Assembly: GCA_021186555.1 (NCBI GenBank)
Contig: JAJKFL010000003.1
Coordinates: 27,082,908-27,146,907, forward strand
Reading direction: 5' to 3'
Source of the DNA: Reticulitermes speratus
Taxonomy: Eukaryota > Arthropoda > Insecta > Blattodea > Rhinotermitidae
Length of the DNA: 64,000 bases
In this document: piece after piece, positions 11,701-22,429 of the stretch
How positions within the stretch are numbered: position 1 is the stretch's first letter
How the letters are laid out: the number at the start of each line of letters is the position of its first letter
Position numbers and translations under genes: made by a program
Notes under the pieces: model-generated
The model's database searches: none
The model's input: only the letters and a program-made list of their open reading frames with translations
What the model was told of the DNA's origin: nothing

Positions 11701-13058
11701 TATTGTATTCGACCTGAAGGCAAGACACTTCACGTAAGACGAGAGAATAGTTATTTAACGACATATGATGTGAGGCTGGGAATTGTGACCAGTGGCGGGC
11801 TCTTGCGAACACGGTAATGACACTTCATATTCCAGAAAGGTGGGGAATTTCTTGGCCCACTGAGCGACTGGTAGATTCTCAAATATTTCTCTTACATGCA
11901 CTTCAAGACCCGTCCAACAACCTCAGTTCCCACATATCTTGCAACTGACAACTCTTTCTGCTGCAATGTTGGAAACACACAAAGTAAAGCAAATGATTGC
12001 ACTGAATTTTAAATGACCTGTTAGGCTACACTATGCAGCAAACATTTCTTATGCTACTTTCTACATGTTTGTCGGATAAATGCGTGATTTTGAATGAAAA
12101 TCTCCAGTGGTTCTGCTCTATTGTCACTATTCAGAAAGATATTTCACAATGTCGCTTTTCATAAAACTGCATTCTTTGTGCCCGCTGCGTGTAGTTAGTG
12201 TTGTCTTCTACAGATGATTCTTAAGCGCAGCCAGATTTTCACTCATTATGATTGAAGAAGTTACCATTTATCGACTTAACTGCTATCGATATTCTCTCGC
12301 AAAATGCTTCCTACTCCTGAACGACATACCTGATGTAGAAATAATGTTTTTGTTTCATGTATTTTTAGCGAACACTATCTTATAGTCGAGGATGTAAACT
12401 GTCGGCAGACTCTTTTTGCTATGTTCGCAATATTACATTAGCCCTAAACAGGTGAAGCACCAGATGTTCCCTCGGATGTCTGAAGTACAATGAAGTAAGT
12501 ATGCCATATTTACTGGACCACAAATACAGTATGACATAATACAGTCTACAGAATTGGAAGCTAAAATGACTGTTACGGAAAAGAATGCTTGGCAGGCCTT
12601 TCGGTTGGTAGTACATGGCTTCCTCGGTAAGATAAGAGTGAGACTTACAAAGAACTTGTGGAAATATTGATTGAGCAGTATTGCCTATTGTGTTGTACAA
12701 TGTGTATGTACGCTTTGTACACTGACACCTGGACTTCTTCTGACCAGATTGGAACAATGTGAGTGAAAACCATGCAGAACGCTTCCACAAGGATGTTGAA
12801 ACCGTGGAGAAGAGACACTAGGGACAATGGGATAAGCAATGATTACGGATTGATTATGTTTGGTTATACGTATTTGTGACTTAGTTCAATGAAATGAGTC
12901 AAGTCACAAATGAGAAGACAGTCAAGGTCTTAGAGCGTAGTTCTTATAGCAACAATGGCCTAGCATGTATTTCTCTTCATTTTGATACGGCACTGCATTA
13001 TTTGTGGCAGCCACATGTACTTACACTACGAAATATTCCATGTTGTTACTAATGTTCA
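11701..13058. other. No recognisable feature
   Basis: The start may still be untranslated LINE tail. Open frames up to 123 codons on the minus strand lack any domain. Confidence 0.5.
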
Positions 13059-13168
13059 ATATAGATATTAATTTTACGTTACTTGTACCGTACATTTTTA
13101 ATTATATATATGTTATGCAGACAAATGTACACAATATTATGTTATTTAACACAATTTTATTAAATGTT

Positions 13169-13211
13169 GCCCAACATGTTTCTAGCCTATATAAGGCTCA
13201 TCTTCAGGGGC
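13169..13211 (-). ncRNA. Hammerhead-like ribozyme motif (left arm)
   Basis: The minus strand has CTGAAGA, stem II AGCC/GGCT, GAAAC and ATGTT. Stem I GCCC/GGGC closes the fold. This fits a small type I hammerhead with a minimal stem III (ACATGT) and candidate cleavage triplet GUU. Confidence 0.7.
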
Positions 13212-13454
13212 TCTTTTGTTGAAATTACAACAGCTATATTATTGGTACATAAAATTCTTAAAAAGCCGTTAGATGTATTGTTTGGCCATATCTGTACCGG
13301 TCATGCTGCTTTCACAATAGATTAGTTGGAGGCCTCCAACTAATCTATTGTGAAAGCAGCATGACCGGTACAGATACCAATAACCAAATACATCTAACGG
13401 CTTTTTAAGAATTTTATATACCAATAATATAGCTGTTGTAATTTCAACGAAAGA

Positions 13455-13497
13455 GCCCCTGAAGATGAGCCTTATATAGGCTAGAAACATGTTGGGC
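13455..13497 (+). ncRNA. Hammerhead-like ribozyme motif (right arm)
   Basis: Mirror copy of the site at 13169-13211 on the plus strand: stem I GCCC/GGGC, core CTGAAGA, stem II AGCC/GGCT and GAAACATGTT. The two would be transcribed from opposite strands. Confidence 0.7.
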
Positions 13498-13572
13498 AAC
13501 ATTTAATAAAATTGTGTTAAATAACATAATACTGTGTACATTTGTCTGCATAACATACATATAGATATTAAT

Positions 13573-15390
13573 ATCATGATTTTTGTACGATTAGTCGATG
13601 CAGTGTACAAACCACAGATATATTTGTAATTAGCATGACTAATATAATCAAACAAGCAAATAAACACAAAATTCATTAAATTTTGTTACGTAGTATATCT
13701 TTCCTACTACAGCGTCAACATTTAAGTTAGCGTATTATTGCACGGTGGTAACTGTATGTACAACCTACTTTAACATTAAAACGCCCCGAATTTTGCACAC
13801 AGATTGTAGTTATTTGTCTCGTATAATTCTTACAGTAAACAGAGACTTCCTTTGCAGCATTAATTGTTTGGTCCTTGCCATGGAAACTGAGTGTTCTCTG
13901 TGAGGTAGGAAATGAATGTGAGATATTAATTAGATGATCTTCATCCTTCAAGGTATTGAACTGCTGAGAATCTGCGTATACCGACCAGAAAATATTCTAA
14001 ACAGAGGATCCATCTGTTTTTAAGTTAACCTTGCCACTTGCACTTTGCCTACTGTGTAACATTCGACTGCAAAAGCGAAGGACTCTGGCGTCTCAGCGTA
14101 ATGCAATGTCTCACGCATCTCTCGAACGTCGTCAAAGATTTATGTACGTATTTAGAACATACAAACCGCTGCCAGTACGTTGTGTGAACACTTCTTTTGT
14201 GCTGCGCGAGATATAAAACACATTTCTTCGTATTGTGGTTCCGTTTTAAATTGATTGCCCAGTAAGATTGTAATCCTTCACAATCAGATCATTGACAAAA
14301 TAATTATGTTTTCAGTACCAACTTCTCAAACACAAAATGTACTTGCTGAGAACGCATTTCAGGGCGGTACGTAGTTGTTCAGGTATGGACTTCATGTATC
14401 AGTTTGGAAACCTTGCCAAAACAGAAAATGGTTTCTAACTATCTATTATTCTGTGTATTGACTATACATTAATGCCTATCAAAATTAGGAAATTAGCATT
14501 TTCTTACACAGAAAAATAATGCAGATAAAACGTATTTGCCACATTCATAATAAAACCTACATTTAGAAATTGCGACCTCACCAAATGCCAAAATTATACA
14601 TCAATAAGTTTTAACACAGAGTTTCCATAAAACACAACTCTTAATAGATACAGAAGATAAGAGGCAAGGTAAATATTGTAGCAACAAAGGAATTATATAA
14701 AGAAATGACTAGAACGTTTGGTGTCGAACACCCGAAATTAGGGGACGTGTGGGCAGCACTGCTGTTCGGGGTTCAACGTCGGCCCAGAGACTGTTTTCCT
14801 CAGTCCCTCTATGCAAATTCGGGGGTATTGCCTAAAATTAACCACAACCACTTCCTTAAATACTCACTACAATACTCAATCAATACAAAAAATAGGAATA
14901 AATGAATAATTGTACGGGTACAAAGTGACGAGCCTTCCACGTGAGGGTTTAAAAGAACTGGGAATTTCCTAATGTCCAGATCTTGAGATCAAGTGCAATC
15001 GTAATTCCGGCGAATATAGAAGCGCATTTGTTACGAAGAAATTACACTTCTGTGCACTTTTTTCGAGTTTATTAAATAAACCTGCGTGGCAAAAAGCGAC
15101 GGATCCTTGTTAAATTCCGGCATGATATCACTATTTAGACACTATTCAAGACACATATGAACAAGGATGCATTTCTGTGTTTCAACTCTAATTGAGGTAA
15201 TATATTTGTGAGTCACTCAACTGGTCAGGAGATTCCCAGCTTTTCACTGGACCCAAAGAATTATCACCTTATTCACAAAAGTCCGCCACTAGACCCTATT
15301 CTGAGTCGGATGAATGCAGCCCTGACAGCCACGCTGGATTCCTTTAATATCCAAATTAAGAGTATGCTCATAATTAAAAAAAAAACGTAT
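13573..15390. other. No gene; weak repeat similarity near 14700-14900
   Basis: The translation at 14705-14905 (RRPRDCFPQSLYANSG) recalls the tail near 3790-3960, suggesting a shared but unidentified old repeat. Nothing else is supported. Confidence 0.4.
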
Positions 15391-15403
15391 CATTGAGAAT
15401 GAG

Positions 15404-16400
15404 ATGGGCCAGACATGTAGCAGGCATGGGAGAGATGATCAGAAAACATCAAAGAAAACTACGCTAATCGCAAACATTCTGTGTGGGTATACCGAAGATA
15501 ACGGTGATGAATCGGCTTCGGACGTTTCGAAAGGACAGACAGGGAACAACGAACATGACAAGATCGGACAGGCTCGCATTGTCGATAATCCGGAGAACAG
15601 TGCGAAAGTAAAGAATTGTGTGCGCACGGACAGACGTCGGAATGTTCGTTCCCTGTCAATGGAATTGAATACGAGCCTTGATACTGCGTACGCAGTTGTA
15701 CAGGATCTTGGATATCACAAGGCGTGTTCCCAGTGGGTCCCACACCCCCTGACAGACACACACCAGGAGCATCGCATGTCAGTATCGCTAGAACATTTGA
15801 AACAGTAGATATTATTTCGAGGGAGATGGGTTTCTGCTGCTGACTGTGGCGGGCGATGAGACATGGTATCGCGATTCCGAATCAAAAGAAAAACCAGCAG
15901 GCATGCGATAGAGAACCCCCACTTCGTCCGAACCGGGGTCACTCAAGTCACAAGCATCCGCCGCAAAGTAATGTTGAGTGTGTTCTTTGACAGCGTGGCA
16001 CCGCTACTTCCGCACTTCAAATCATGCAATCACACAATCTGCAAAATCTCAAACGCCTCAAAATTTGCATGCGAAAATCAAGAACAGACGTCCATGTAAA
16101 TCCACTGACATCGTGATCCTGCTGCATGACAATGTCCATCACCACGTGGTTCCCGGCGTTAAAGACCAACTTAATGCTATGCGGTGGGAGGTGTTACTAC
16201 ATCCTGAATACAGCCAGGACTTCCGGCATGCGATTTTCACGTCTCAACGAAAGCCCTCGAAGGCCGTACGGTCACGTCGAATGACAATGTACAAGCGGCT
16301 GAAGAACAGAGGCTCAGGCAGCAGCCCAAGGAATTCTTTGTAGACGAGATACGCTAACGGGTGCATCAATGGGACTTTAAGTAAATGCCTGTGGTGATTG
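15404..16400 (+). pseudogene. Mariner-family transposase (degenerate)
   Basis: It can be followed through three reading frames. At ~15610-15800 the DNA-binding half gives RRRNVRSLSMELNTS and SQWVPHPLTD. At 15852-15866 GDETW supplies the first catalytic Asp. At ~15965-16010 RRKVMLSVFFDS follows. At 16060-16340 come AKIKNRRP, VILLHDN (second Asp), VKDQLNAMRWEVL and PKEF. The third Asp of the D,D34D triad should fall eight residues into the SQDFRHAIF stretch, where Ile stands. With at least two frameshifts, an in-frame stop after GDETW and this substitution, the copy is dead. Terminal inverted repeats were not found. Confidence 0.85.
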
Positions 16401-16468
16401 TTTCTGTTGCAATACCTTCACCCGTGAGCACCCTTCATGCTATACATATAATATACATGTGCGTGTAC

Positions 16469-17006
16469 GTTACAGTGAGAAACCGAAATCTGTTAAAACC
16501 CGATCTTACTAGGTAAAACTAGCTCCAACGAAGCCTAACCTAACGTAACGTAACCTAACCTAACCTAGCCTATCCTAACCTAACCTAACGTAACCTAACG
16601 TAACGTAACCTAACCTAAACTAACCGAACCTAACCTAACCTTACCTAACCTTACCTAACGTAACCTAACCTAACCTAACGTAACGTAACCTAACCTAACC
16701 TCACCTAACCTAACCTATCCTAACCTAACCTAATGTAACGTAACCTAACCTAAACTAACCGAACCTAACCTAACCTTACCTTACCTAACGTAACGTAACG
16801 TAACCTAACCTAACGTAACGTAACCTAACCTAACCTCACCTGACCTAACCTAACCTAACCTAACCTATCGGTTATTACTAGATTTTACTAACAGTAGATA
16901 GTCAATTCTAGAAGTAACTACTTAATAGTATTGACGACAGGGCTTTGTTGGAACTAGTTTTACCTGGTGACTTGGGTTTTAACGGATGTCGGGTTCTAAC
17001 TGTAAC
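16469..17006. mobile_element. Element with 67-bp inverted repeats enclosing a telomere-like array
   Basis: The left arm 16469-16535 (starting GTTACAGTGAG) and right arm 16940-17006 (ending CTAACTGTAAC) are imperfect inverted repeats sharing GTTAAAACCC, AGGTAAAACTAG and TCCAAC blocks. Between them are the array at 16536-16866 and ~70 bp of unique sequence. It sits inside TA-rich simple sequence, so a target duplication cannot be read with confidence. No coding capacity. It may be a MITE that carries telomere-type satellite; the superfamily is unknown. Confidence 0.65.
16536..16866. repeat. Telomere-type (CCTAA/TTAGG)n array, interstitial and degenerate
   Basis: About 330 bp of TAACC units with TAACG, TCACC, TATCC and TTACC variants. 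TAACC is a rotation of CCTAA, complement of the insect telomere unit TTAGG. A block containing TAAACTAACCGAACC occurs twice, 135 bp apart (16616 and 16751), showing that larger segments were duplicated. It is not a chromosome end, because unique sequence continues on both sides. Confidence 0.85.
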
Positions 17007-17105
17007 ATATATATATATATATATATAATATATATATATATATAAAATGTATGTGTATGGATGTATGTGTGTGTATGTATATATATATATATACACACAT
17101 AAATA
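17007..17105. repeat. (TA)n / (TATG)n microsatellite
   Basis: Dinucleotide TA tracts surround a short TATGTG-rich block. The 62-codon Tyr/Ile frame here is an artefact of this. Confidence 0.9.
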
Positions 17106-17357
17106 TACACAAACACATAGACGTATGTGTATCAGTCGGCCAATCTACGATGCACATCTAACGCCGTCAAACTAAGCCAACGGGTGAAAGACTCACTATG
17201 ATGTATCTCACGCAATTACTGCATTTCAACAAGAAACATGAGACCCTGTAAAAAGTTTTAGATCAATTTGTAAAACGTTTTCTTAATTTTTCGGCCAATA
17301 ATAAAGCATCTAAACTACATCCATGTTTCTTCAGTATCGTCTATCTCAACACAGTAA

Positions 17358-17359
17358 TA

Positions 17360-17404
<45 letters not shown>
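17358..17404. repeat. (TAA)n microsatellite
   Basis: About 15 near-perfect ATA/TAA triplets. No LINE tail was identified beside it. Confidence 0.9.
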
Positions 17405-17405
<1 letters not shown>

Positions 17406-17474
17406 CTCAACGGCTTAGGTCTGTCGTCCAATTCCAGTTCTCACCCACACTGACTAATAACAAAGTTCACTTTT

Positions 17475-17818
17475 AGGCGCGTTCGCAAAATCGCGAAAAG
17501 CGACTATTATCTTCGTCATATCTGTCTGTCCATCCGCCCCTCCGTCCCTCTATCCGCACGGAACAACTCGGCTCCCAGTAGACAGATTTTCATGAAATTT
17601 GACATTTGGGTATTTTTCAAAACTCTATTCATTCAAATTCATATTTCATTAAAATCTATGGTAGAGCCAGATAGTCCACAGGTTCATGCCGGATAACTAA
17701 GACTACACATTCAGAATATGTAATACATTGCTTCTGCAAGGCAAGAATGGGTACGCGAACGCGCCTCAATATCACGTTTATAAGTACATTGCCTGTCTTG
17801 TAATTTACACAAGCATAA
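17475..17818 (+). repeat. Family F dispersed repeat, internally deleted
   Basis: It starts with GGCGCGTTCGCAAAATCGCG, then TTTTCATGAAATTTGACATT. The middle is shortened relative to 37820-38340. It ends with GGTTACG-like GGGTACGCGAACGCGCCTC and CATTGCCTGTCTTGT. Confidence 0.75.
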
Positions 17819-19626
17819 ACCGCTAATCCCATTTTACAAGCAGACAGCTCGTAGGCCTAAGGTAAGTAGCCCGTAAAGAATACCGTTTTGCACTGCGTTA
17901 TCGTATACAGCCTGTCAGATGTTGTCTCGGTCAACAAAGTCGGTTTATACTTTACTGCAGATTCAACCACCTTTTACATCTCACCCTCACATCAAGTCTT
18001 CCTCAATCACCCCCGTCTCAGTCCCCAAGGACAGTACAGAAAGCATCATCGCTCCAATGTTTCTCAAACCGCATCTTTCGGAGAGATTTTAGTACCCTGC
18101 GTACGCCTGCTGTCTCAGGATAAAGTGATTTACTACAAACAAGGGAAAAAAGAATTCGAGTCTAGGCAGGCTCCAAGCTATCAGTCTTCGTATAATCTTA
18201 GGAGGAGAACTTTGGTTTGCACAGGATATAAATCCTCTGAGGAACAGGTACATTTGTCTGTGTGGTGAAAATATTAAAGGAATGTCCATCAAATGTGGAG
18301 TGAAAGAGATTTTCTTAATTGTTCATTTATTCGGTTATTTAAGGAATGTTTAGGGTCAACTGTTCCGGTTTGAGGCCCACGCTGCAGAAGTAAATGTACT
18401 GTGAAGAAGGAAGCAAGAAGTTCCACGAACTGTTTGTATTCATCTAACAGACTACACAGCGTCACTCTCCGCCCTGCGCACCTCAAAACCCATATGCCAA
18501 TAACTCCACGAAAGTAGGTTTGATTACAAAAATTTCTAATGCGCTGTGCGCCGCTTACAGAATACTGTCAGCTTCTCTCATTTCGATATAAAACAGCAGC
18601 GAGAATTGAACTCGAGTCACGTGAAATCATAGGATAAAGTCCCTCAGCGCACAGACCTCTGAAAGTTTGGCCCTGCTGTGTGAATAACGCGAAACTTCGC
18701 TATAGCGATAAAAAGTTGCTGGAAATTACTTCTCGAAATAATAAACTTTGTGTAAAAGTTTCGAAACACCAAACATTTTAGGTAGAAAGGTTACTAACCC
18801 TAGCCCCACCCTTCATATGGTAGTTCTACTTTCTTCCTTGCCTTCTGTCCGGGATTTCATTCGGTATATTCGAAACTACCCGCCATACATCGAAGCGTTC
18901 TCCAAGGAAAGAACTCAGAAATTCGGTGAAAAAATCTGTTAGAAAAGAACCAATATGAGGGACAGAAAAATATTGTAGGATAACACTAACATGGATTTCT
19001 GAGAAATAAGTTGTGAAAATGATGAGCGGTGCGTGGAAGTGACTCAGGTTTGTGTAAGATGGTGGTCTTGGTATTAGAAGAGTTTAACCTTCCGTTTTAA
19101 TTAACAGGTAGGTAAGATAAGCCTTCCGATGCTCTGCTGAGTAACACTTTCTTTAAATAGGTCCTGATAAAATTTAATATTAACAGCTTATTAAATTCCG
19201 ACCCTAATTGATTCGTTTGTATCTTGAAAAAGTGACTGGTATATATTTCAAGATACAATCTATCAAAATTAAATTTATTTTATTGATATGTTGGGTAAAT
19301 AGACAGGAAGTAACCGGATAATGAAATAAATACACAATAAGAGGCTTTATTCTTTCTAGGCTTCAAACAATATGTAAACTGTGACCAAATCAAGCAGCTT
19401 GAGATCGGTAGCGTATACAGCGTATGCAAATAGAATTTTAGTTACAAACCTGAAGGGACGTGATCATTTGACAGACCTAGATGTAGATGCGAGTATCACA
19501 TTTATTTCTCTACAATGTCTTTAGAGTTTGTATCCCGTTGTGCTACACGATGAAGTGCTTTAAATTATAGGTTAACTTGCACAACACTTTATTATTATAT
19601 ATAAGTATAATAATCATAACTATAAT
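17819..19626. other. No gene recognised
   Basis: A tRNA-like stretch near 18595-18660 (GAATTGAACTCGAGTC) may be a decayed SINE head. The 126-codon frame at 17888-18268 has no recognised domain. Confidence 0.45.
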
Positions 19627-19772
19627 AATAGATGGTCTTCAATACAACACCTTTCGTCCTGAGTACAGCTACCATGTAAGTACAGCACACAATAACAGAA
19701 ACTCACTACGTTATAGGAAACCTGAAGATGACATACTCAGGTCGAAACATGTTGTATTGAAGCCCATCTATT
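19627..19772. repeat. Short PLE-type inverted terminal unit
   Basis: 22-bp arms (19627-19648 and 19751-19772, one mismatch) carry GTCTTCAATACAAC and its complement. The right arm is preceded by an intact hammerhead-like core; the left arm holds a decayed mirror of its second half (TTTCGTCCTGAGTA). Confidence 0.65.
19722..19753 (+). ncRNA. Hammerhead-like ribozyme motif (weak stem II)
   Basis: CTGAAGA, then a three-pair stem II (GAC/GTC) with an eight-base loop, then GAAACATGTT. Stem I pairing is not obvious, so the fold is less convincing than the copies at 54911 or 63874. Confidence 0.5.
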
Positions 19773-19778
19773 ACACAG

Positions 19779-20229
19779 GTCTATAAAACAAAACTTTTCA
19801 AAAGCTGTTTTAGTTTCAATCACTGATTTTGTATAATTAACACATGCTAATTACAGAAATAACTTCCATTTTGCTGCATCACATTACAGTATTTCACAAT
19901 TATGAAAAAAATATATAAACAAAATATTTGAAATTGCAATGTCACAATGCATGTACGACATATGAACAAAATAAAATTCCAATAACTTGGAGAAAAGATA
20001 AGCAATTTTACATTTTTAATAGGATTTAAACACTATGAATACAAAATAATCATCAGTTACTGTATTACATTTGAATTTTTCACAAAAAAAGCAAAAAAAA
20101 CACACTAAAAGTCACTAAAAACATGAATAACTTAAACTGCTATCATACTGTCATAAAAACGTATGTGATTTTGCATTAAAATGTGAGTCTGTGTTTCATG
20201 TTATGCATTTCAATCAATAGAACCTTTGT
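19779..20229. other. AT-rich, no recognisable feature
   Basis: May include the 3' untranslated part of the decayed gene on the minus strand that follows. Confidence 0.5.
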
Positions 20230-21187
20230 CACTTGCTTTGAAAATTTCTTCTGCTAGATTTTCTTTTGTGTGTTGTGTCACATTCATTACGTTTCAGCAT
20301 CCAGCAATATTCCGCCATCATTATACACTCCATCACCCCTGGTACCGCCTTTCCATCTCCTTAACATCTTGGTGAAACCGTTCACCTTGTTCCTCACTGA
20401 CTGCCCCTAGGTTTTCTGGGAACTGGTCCAAATGTGAGAAGAGGAAATGTAGTTTCAGGCTCATTTTATATCCTAAACCTTTATATTTCTCTAGCATATT
20501 GTTTACAACTTGCTCATAATTTGTGTCTTTATTATTGCCCAAGAACTTATCAATCACTTCTTTAAAAGAAATCCAAGCTTCTCTTTCAGCAGGAGTCATA
20601 GACTATTCAAACATTTTGTCTTTAGTTAGTGCCCTAAACTGTGGTCCTACAAAGATGCCTTCCTTGACTTTTGCCTGTGAAAGTGCTGGAAACTTGTTAC
20701 TTAGGTAATTAAAACCATTTCCATCCAGGGCCTTAACAAATTGTTTATTAACCCCAACTTTATGTGTAAAGGCGGTAAGATAATTTTTCCAGGGTCCACT
20801 AAGCTCTTCCTCAGTATGTTCTTACAGCCTGGTATCAGTCTAGCTCTTTGAGTCCACTGTCTTTGTGTCCAGTGTTTATCTTGAGCTCGATTGTCCCATT
20901 CACAGATGACGCCATGCCATTGGTAAGCCAAACCGTAGGGTCTTCTTCTTTTACTCTGTCCAGTTTCTTAAATCCTCAGCACAAACACTGCACACTGTAT
21001 AAGGAGCCCAAGGTTTGTTCTGATCATCTAGCTGAATTACAAAGTAAGCAAAATAGGCAGTTTTAACAGAGGGGGTTACGTTCTGTCTTTTTACCATAAA
21101 TTCCCACAGATATAGCACAATATATTTGGATTGTTCAGACACTGTCTTCTTTGCATTGTTTTTGGCACAACAAATATACAAAAACAC
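20230..21187 (-). pseudogene. Decayed copy of a multicopy invertebrate gene family of unknown function
   Basis: Successive minus-strand frames align with an uncharacterised protein family that I know as repeated in many invertebrate genomes. In order: NKPWAPYTVCSVCAEDLRNW; CEWDNRAQDKHW; KIILPPLHIKLGL; FVGPQFRALTKDKM-like; HFLFSHLDQFPENLG; SEEQGERFHQDVKEMERRYQ; then, after a shift, AEYCWMLKR with a basic tail. The central part between the N-terminal Cys-rich segment and CEWD is missing, so the two are joined almost directly. There is an in-frame stop before MTPAERE and a one-base deletion after RRYQG. Multiplicity suggests spread by a transposable element, but no function is known to me. Confidence 0.7.
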
Positions 21188-22159
21188 AAGATTTAGCCCG
21201 GGAAATCACTGTTGTTAGCATGTATTGAAATTTCTTGCTCAGCAGTAGTTGTAGTAATTGCTGTCTAGTCACAGCCATTACCGTAGTGAAAAGTGATGCC
21301 ATCTCTATGAAATAAGCTGTCTTCTACAATAAAACAATGTTGCCAAATCCATAACTACTTTTTTAGTGTGTCTTTTGACTTTGATATTAATGTTCAATTA
21401 TTGCACTGCAAACAATTTTTTAAAGTATTATTCTAAAATTACTAAAACACTAAAAAATGGTATATGATAGAACAAAAGTAATAACATTTCTGGAATCAGC
21501 ACACAACACTTCATATGAATCAAACTTCAAAATCAAAACAGCAAAATCTATGTAGACCAGTGTTATTGTTGTTATAATTATTGTACTTATACGTAATAAT
21601 AATAAAAGATTGACGTGCAAGATAACCTATACTTCTATCTAAGTAGTTCACTCTTCAGAGTCTTGAGCACGTCCTACATGGCGGTTCCACTGACAATATG
21701 CTCTAAGAACAACCTTCGGTAATCTGATTGTCGTAGTCAAACGTTGTGAAAACTGGTGACATGTAAGAAAAATGGCATTTGGCGATATTTTACATTTACG
21801 TGAGGGTGGTAAACTTCAAAGGAGGGCGAAGGAGTGTTACTGATAACTTAAATAAACGTTAAATGAATGTGACATGAAATACGTTGCGCTGATAGAAAGA
21901 CGCCATGTTCCTTTCCTGTTGCGCATTCTCTTTGCTTATGAGAAACTTTCTAAACAAAAAGTTAAGGCAAGACTTCAGTATACAAACCTTTGAAAAGCGT
22001 TTCTCAGGATTCCACTACAAGAGTTCCGTATAGCTTTTCGTTAATACTTCCCTTTGTGAGGAACACAGCAAACAGCTCTAGGCACGTTCAACAAACGCAG
22101 AACTTAACTTTCAATAACTTTACTCTCTGTCATTATATGGACTCAGTCAACAAACAGAA
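21188..22159. other. No recognisable feature
   Basis: AT-rich with no supported frame. The first few hundred bases may be more of the decayed gene to the left. Confidence 0.5.
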
Positions 22160-22350
22160 AAGGTTTCGGGCTGGACGGCCGAGAAATCGTTGTTCGATTT
22201 CTGGAAAGGGCAAAAAAATTCCTTTTTCCAAAGCCTCCAAACTACCTGGCTTTGGGGCCCAAAAAAGCTTTATATTAAACGGGTTAGGGTGGCTCATTCC
22301 CAGGCGGTTAAGCGGTCGGGGCGTGAAGCTACCAATTGTCATACATTTAC
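22160..22350 (+). repeat. SINE family B fragment
   Basis: Diverged family B body: GGGCTGGACGGCCGAGAAAT, GGCTTTGGGGCCCA, then GGCGGTTAAGCGGTCGGGGC and GTGAAGCT. Head and tail are poorly preserved. Confidence 0.5.
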
Positions 22351-22429
22351 GCGAAAGGGTATGACATGGTAACTGAAATACCAAAACAAGATAATGTTAA
22401 GACTCGACTGTGTAAGTAACAGCGAAAAG

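Larger units (their letters stand above)
13073..13558. repeat. Head-to-head PLE terminal repeat pair (500-bp palindrome)
   Basis: Two arms of roughly 220 bp are near reverse complements of each other and meet at the exact palindrome GTTGGAGGCCTCCAAC (13325-13340). Each arm carries one hammerhead-like motif. The direct repeat ATATAGATATTAAT flanks the unit at 13059-13072 and 13559-13572, so it looks like a single insertion with a 14-bp target duplication. There is no coding sequence inside. Confidence 0.8.

Noticed and set aside
16536-16866. Chromosome end (telomere)
   Set aside because: Unique sequence continues for kilobases on both sides and the array is degenerate and enclosed by inverted repeats.
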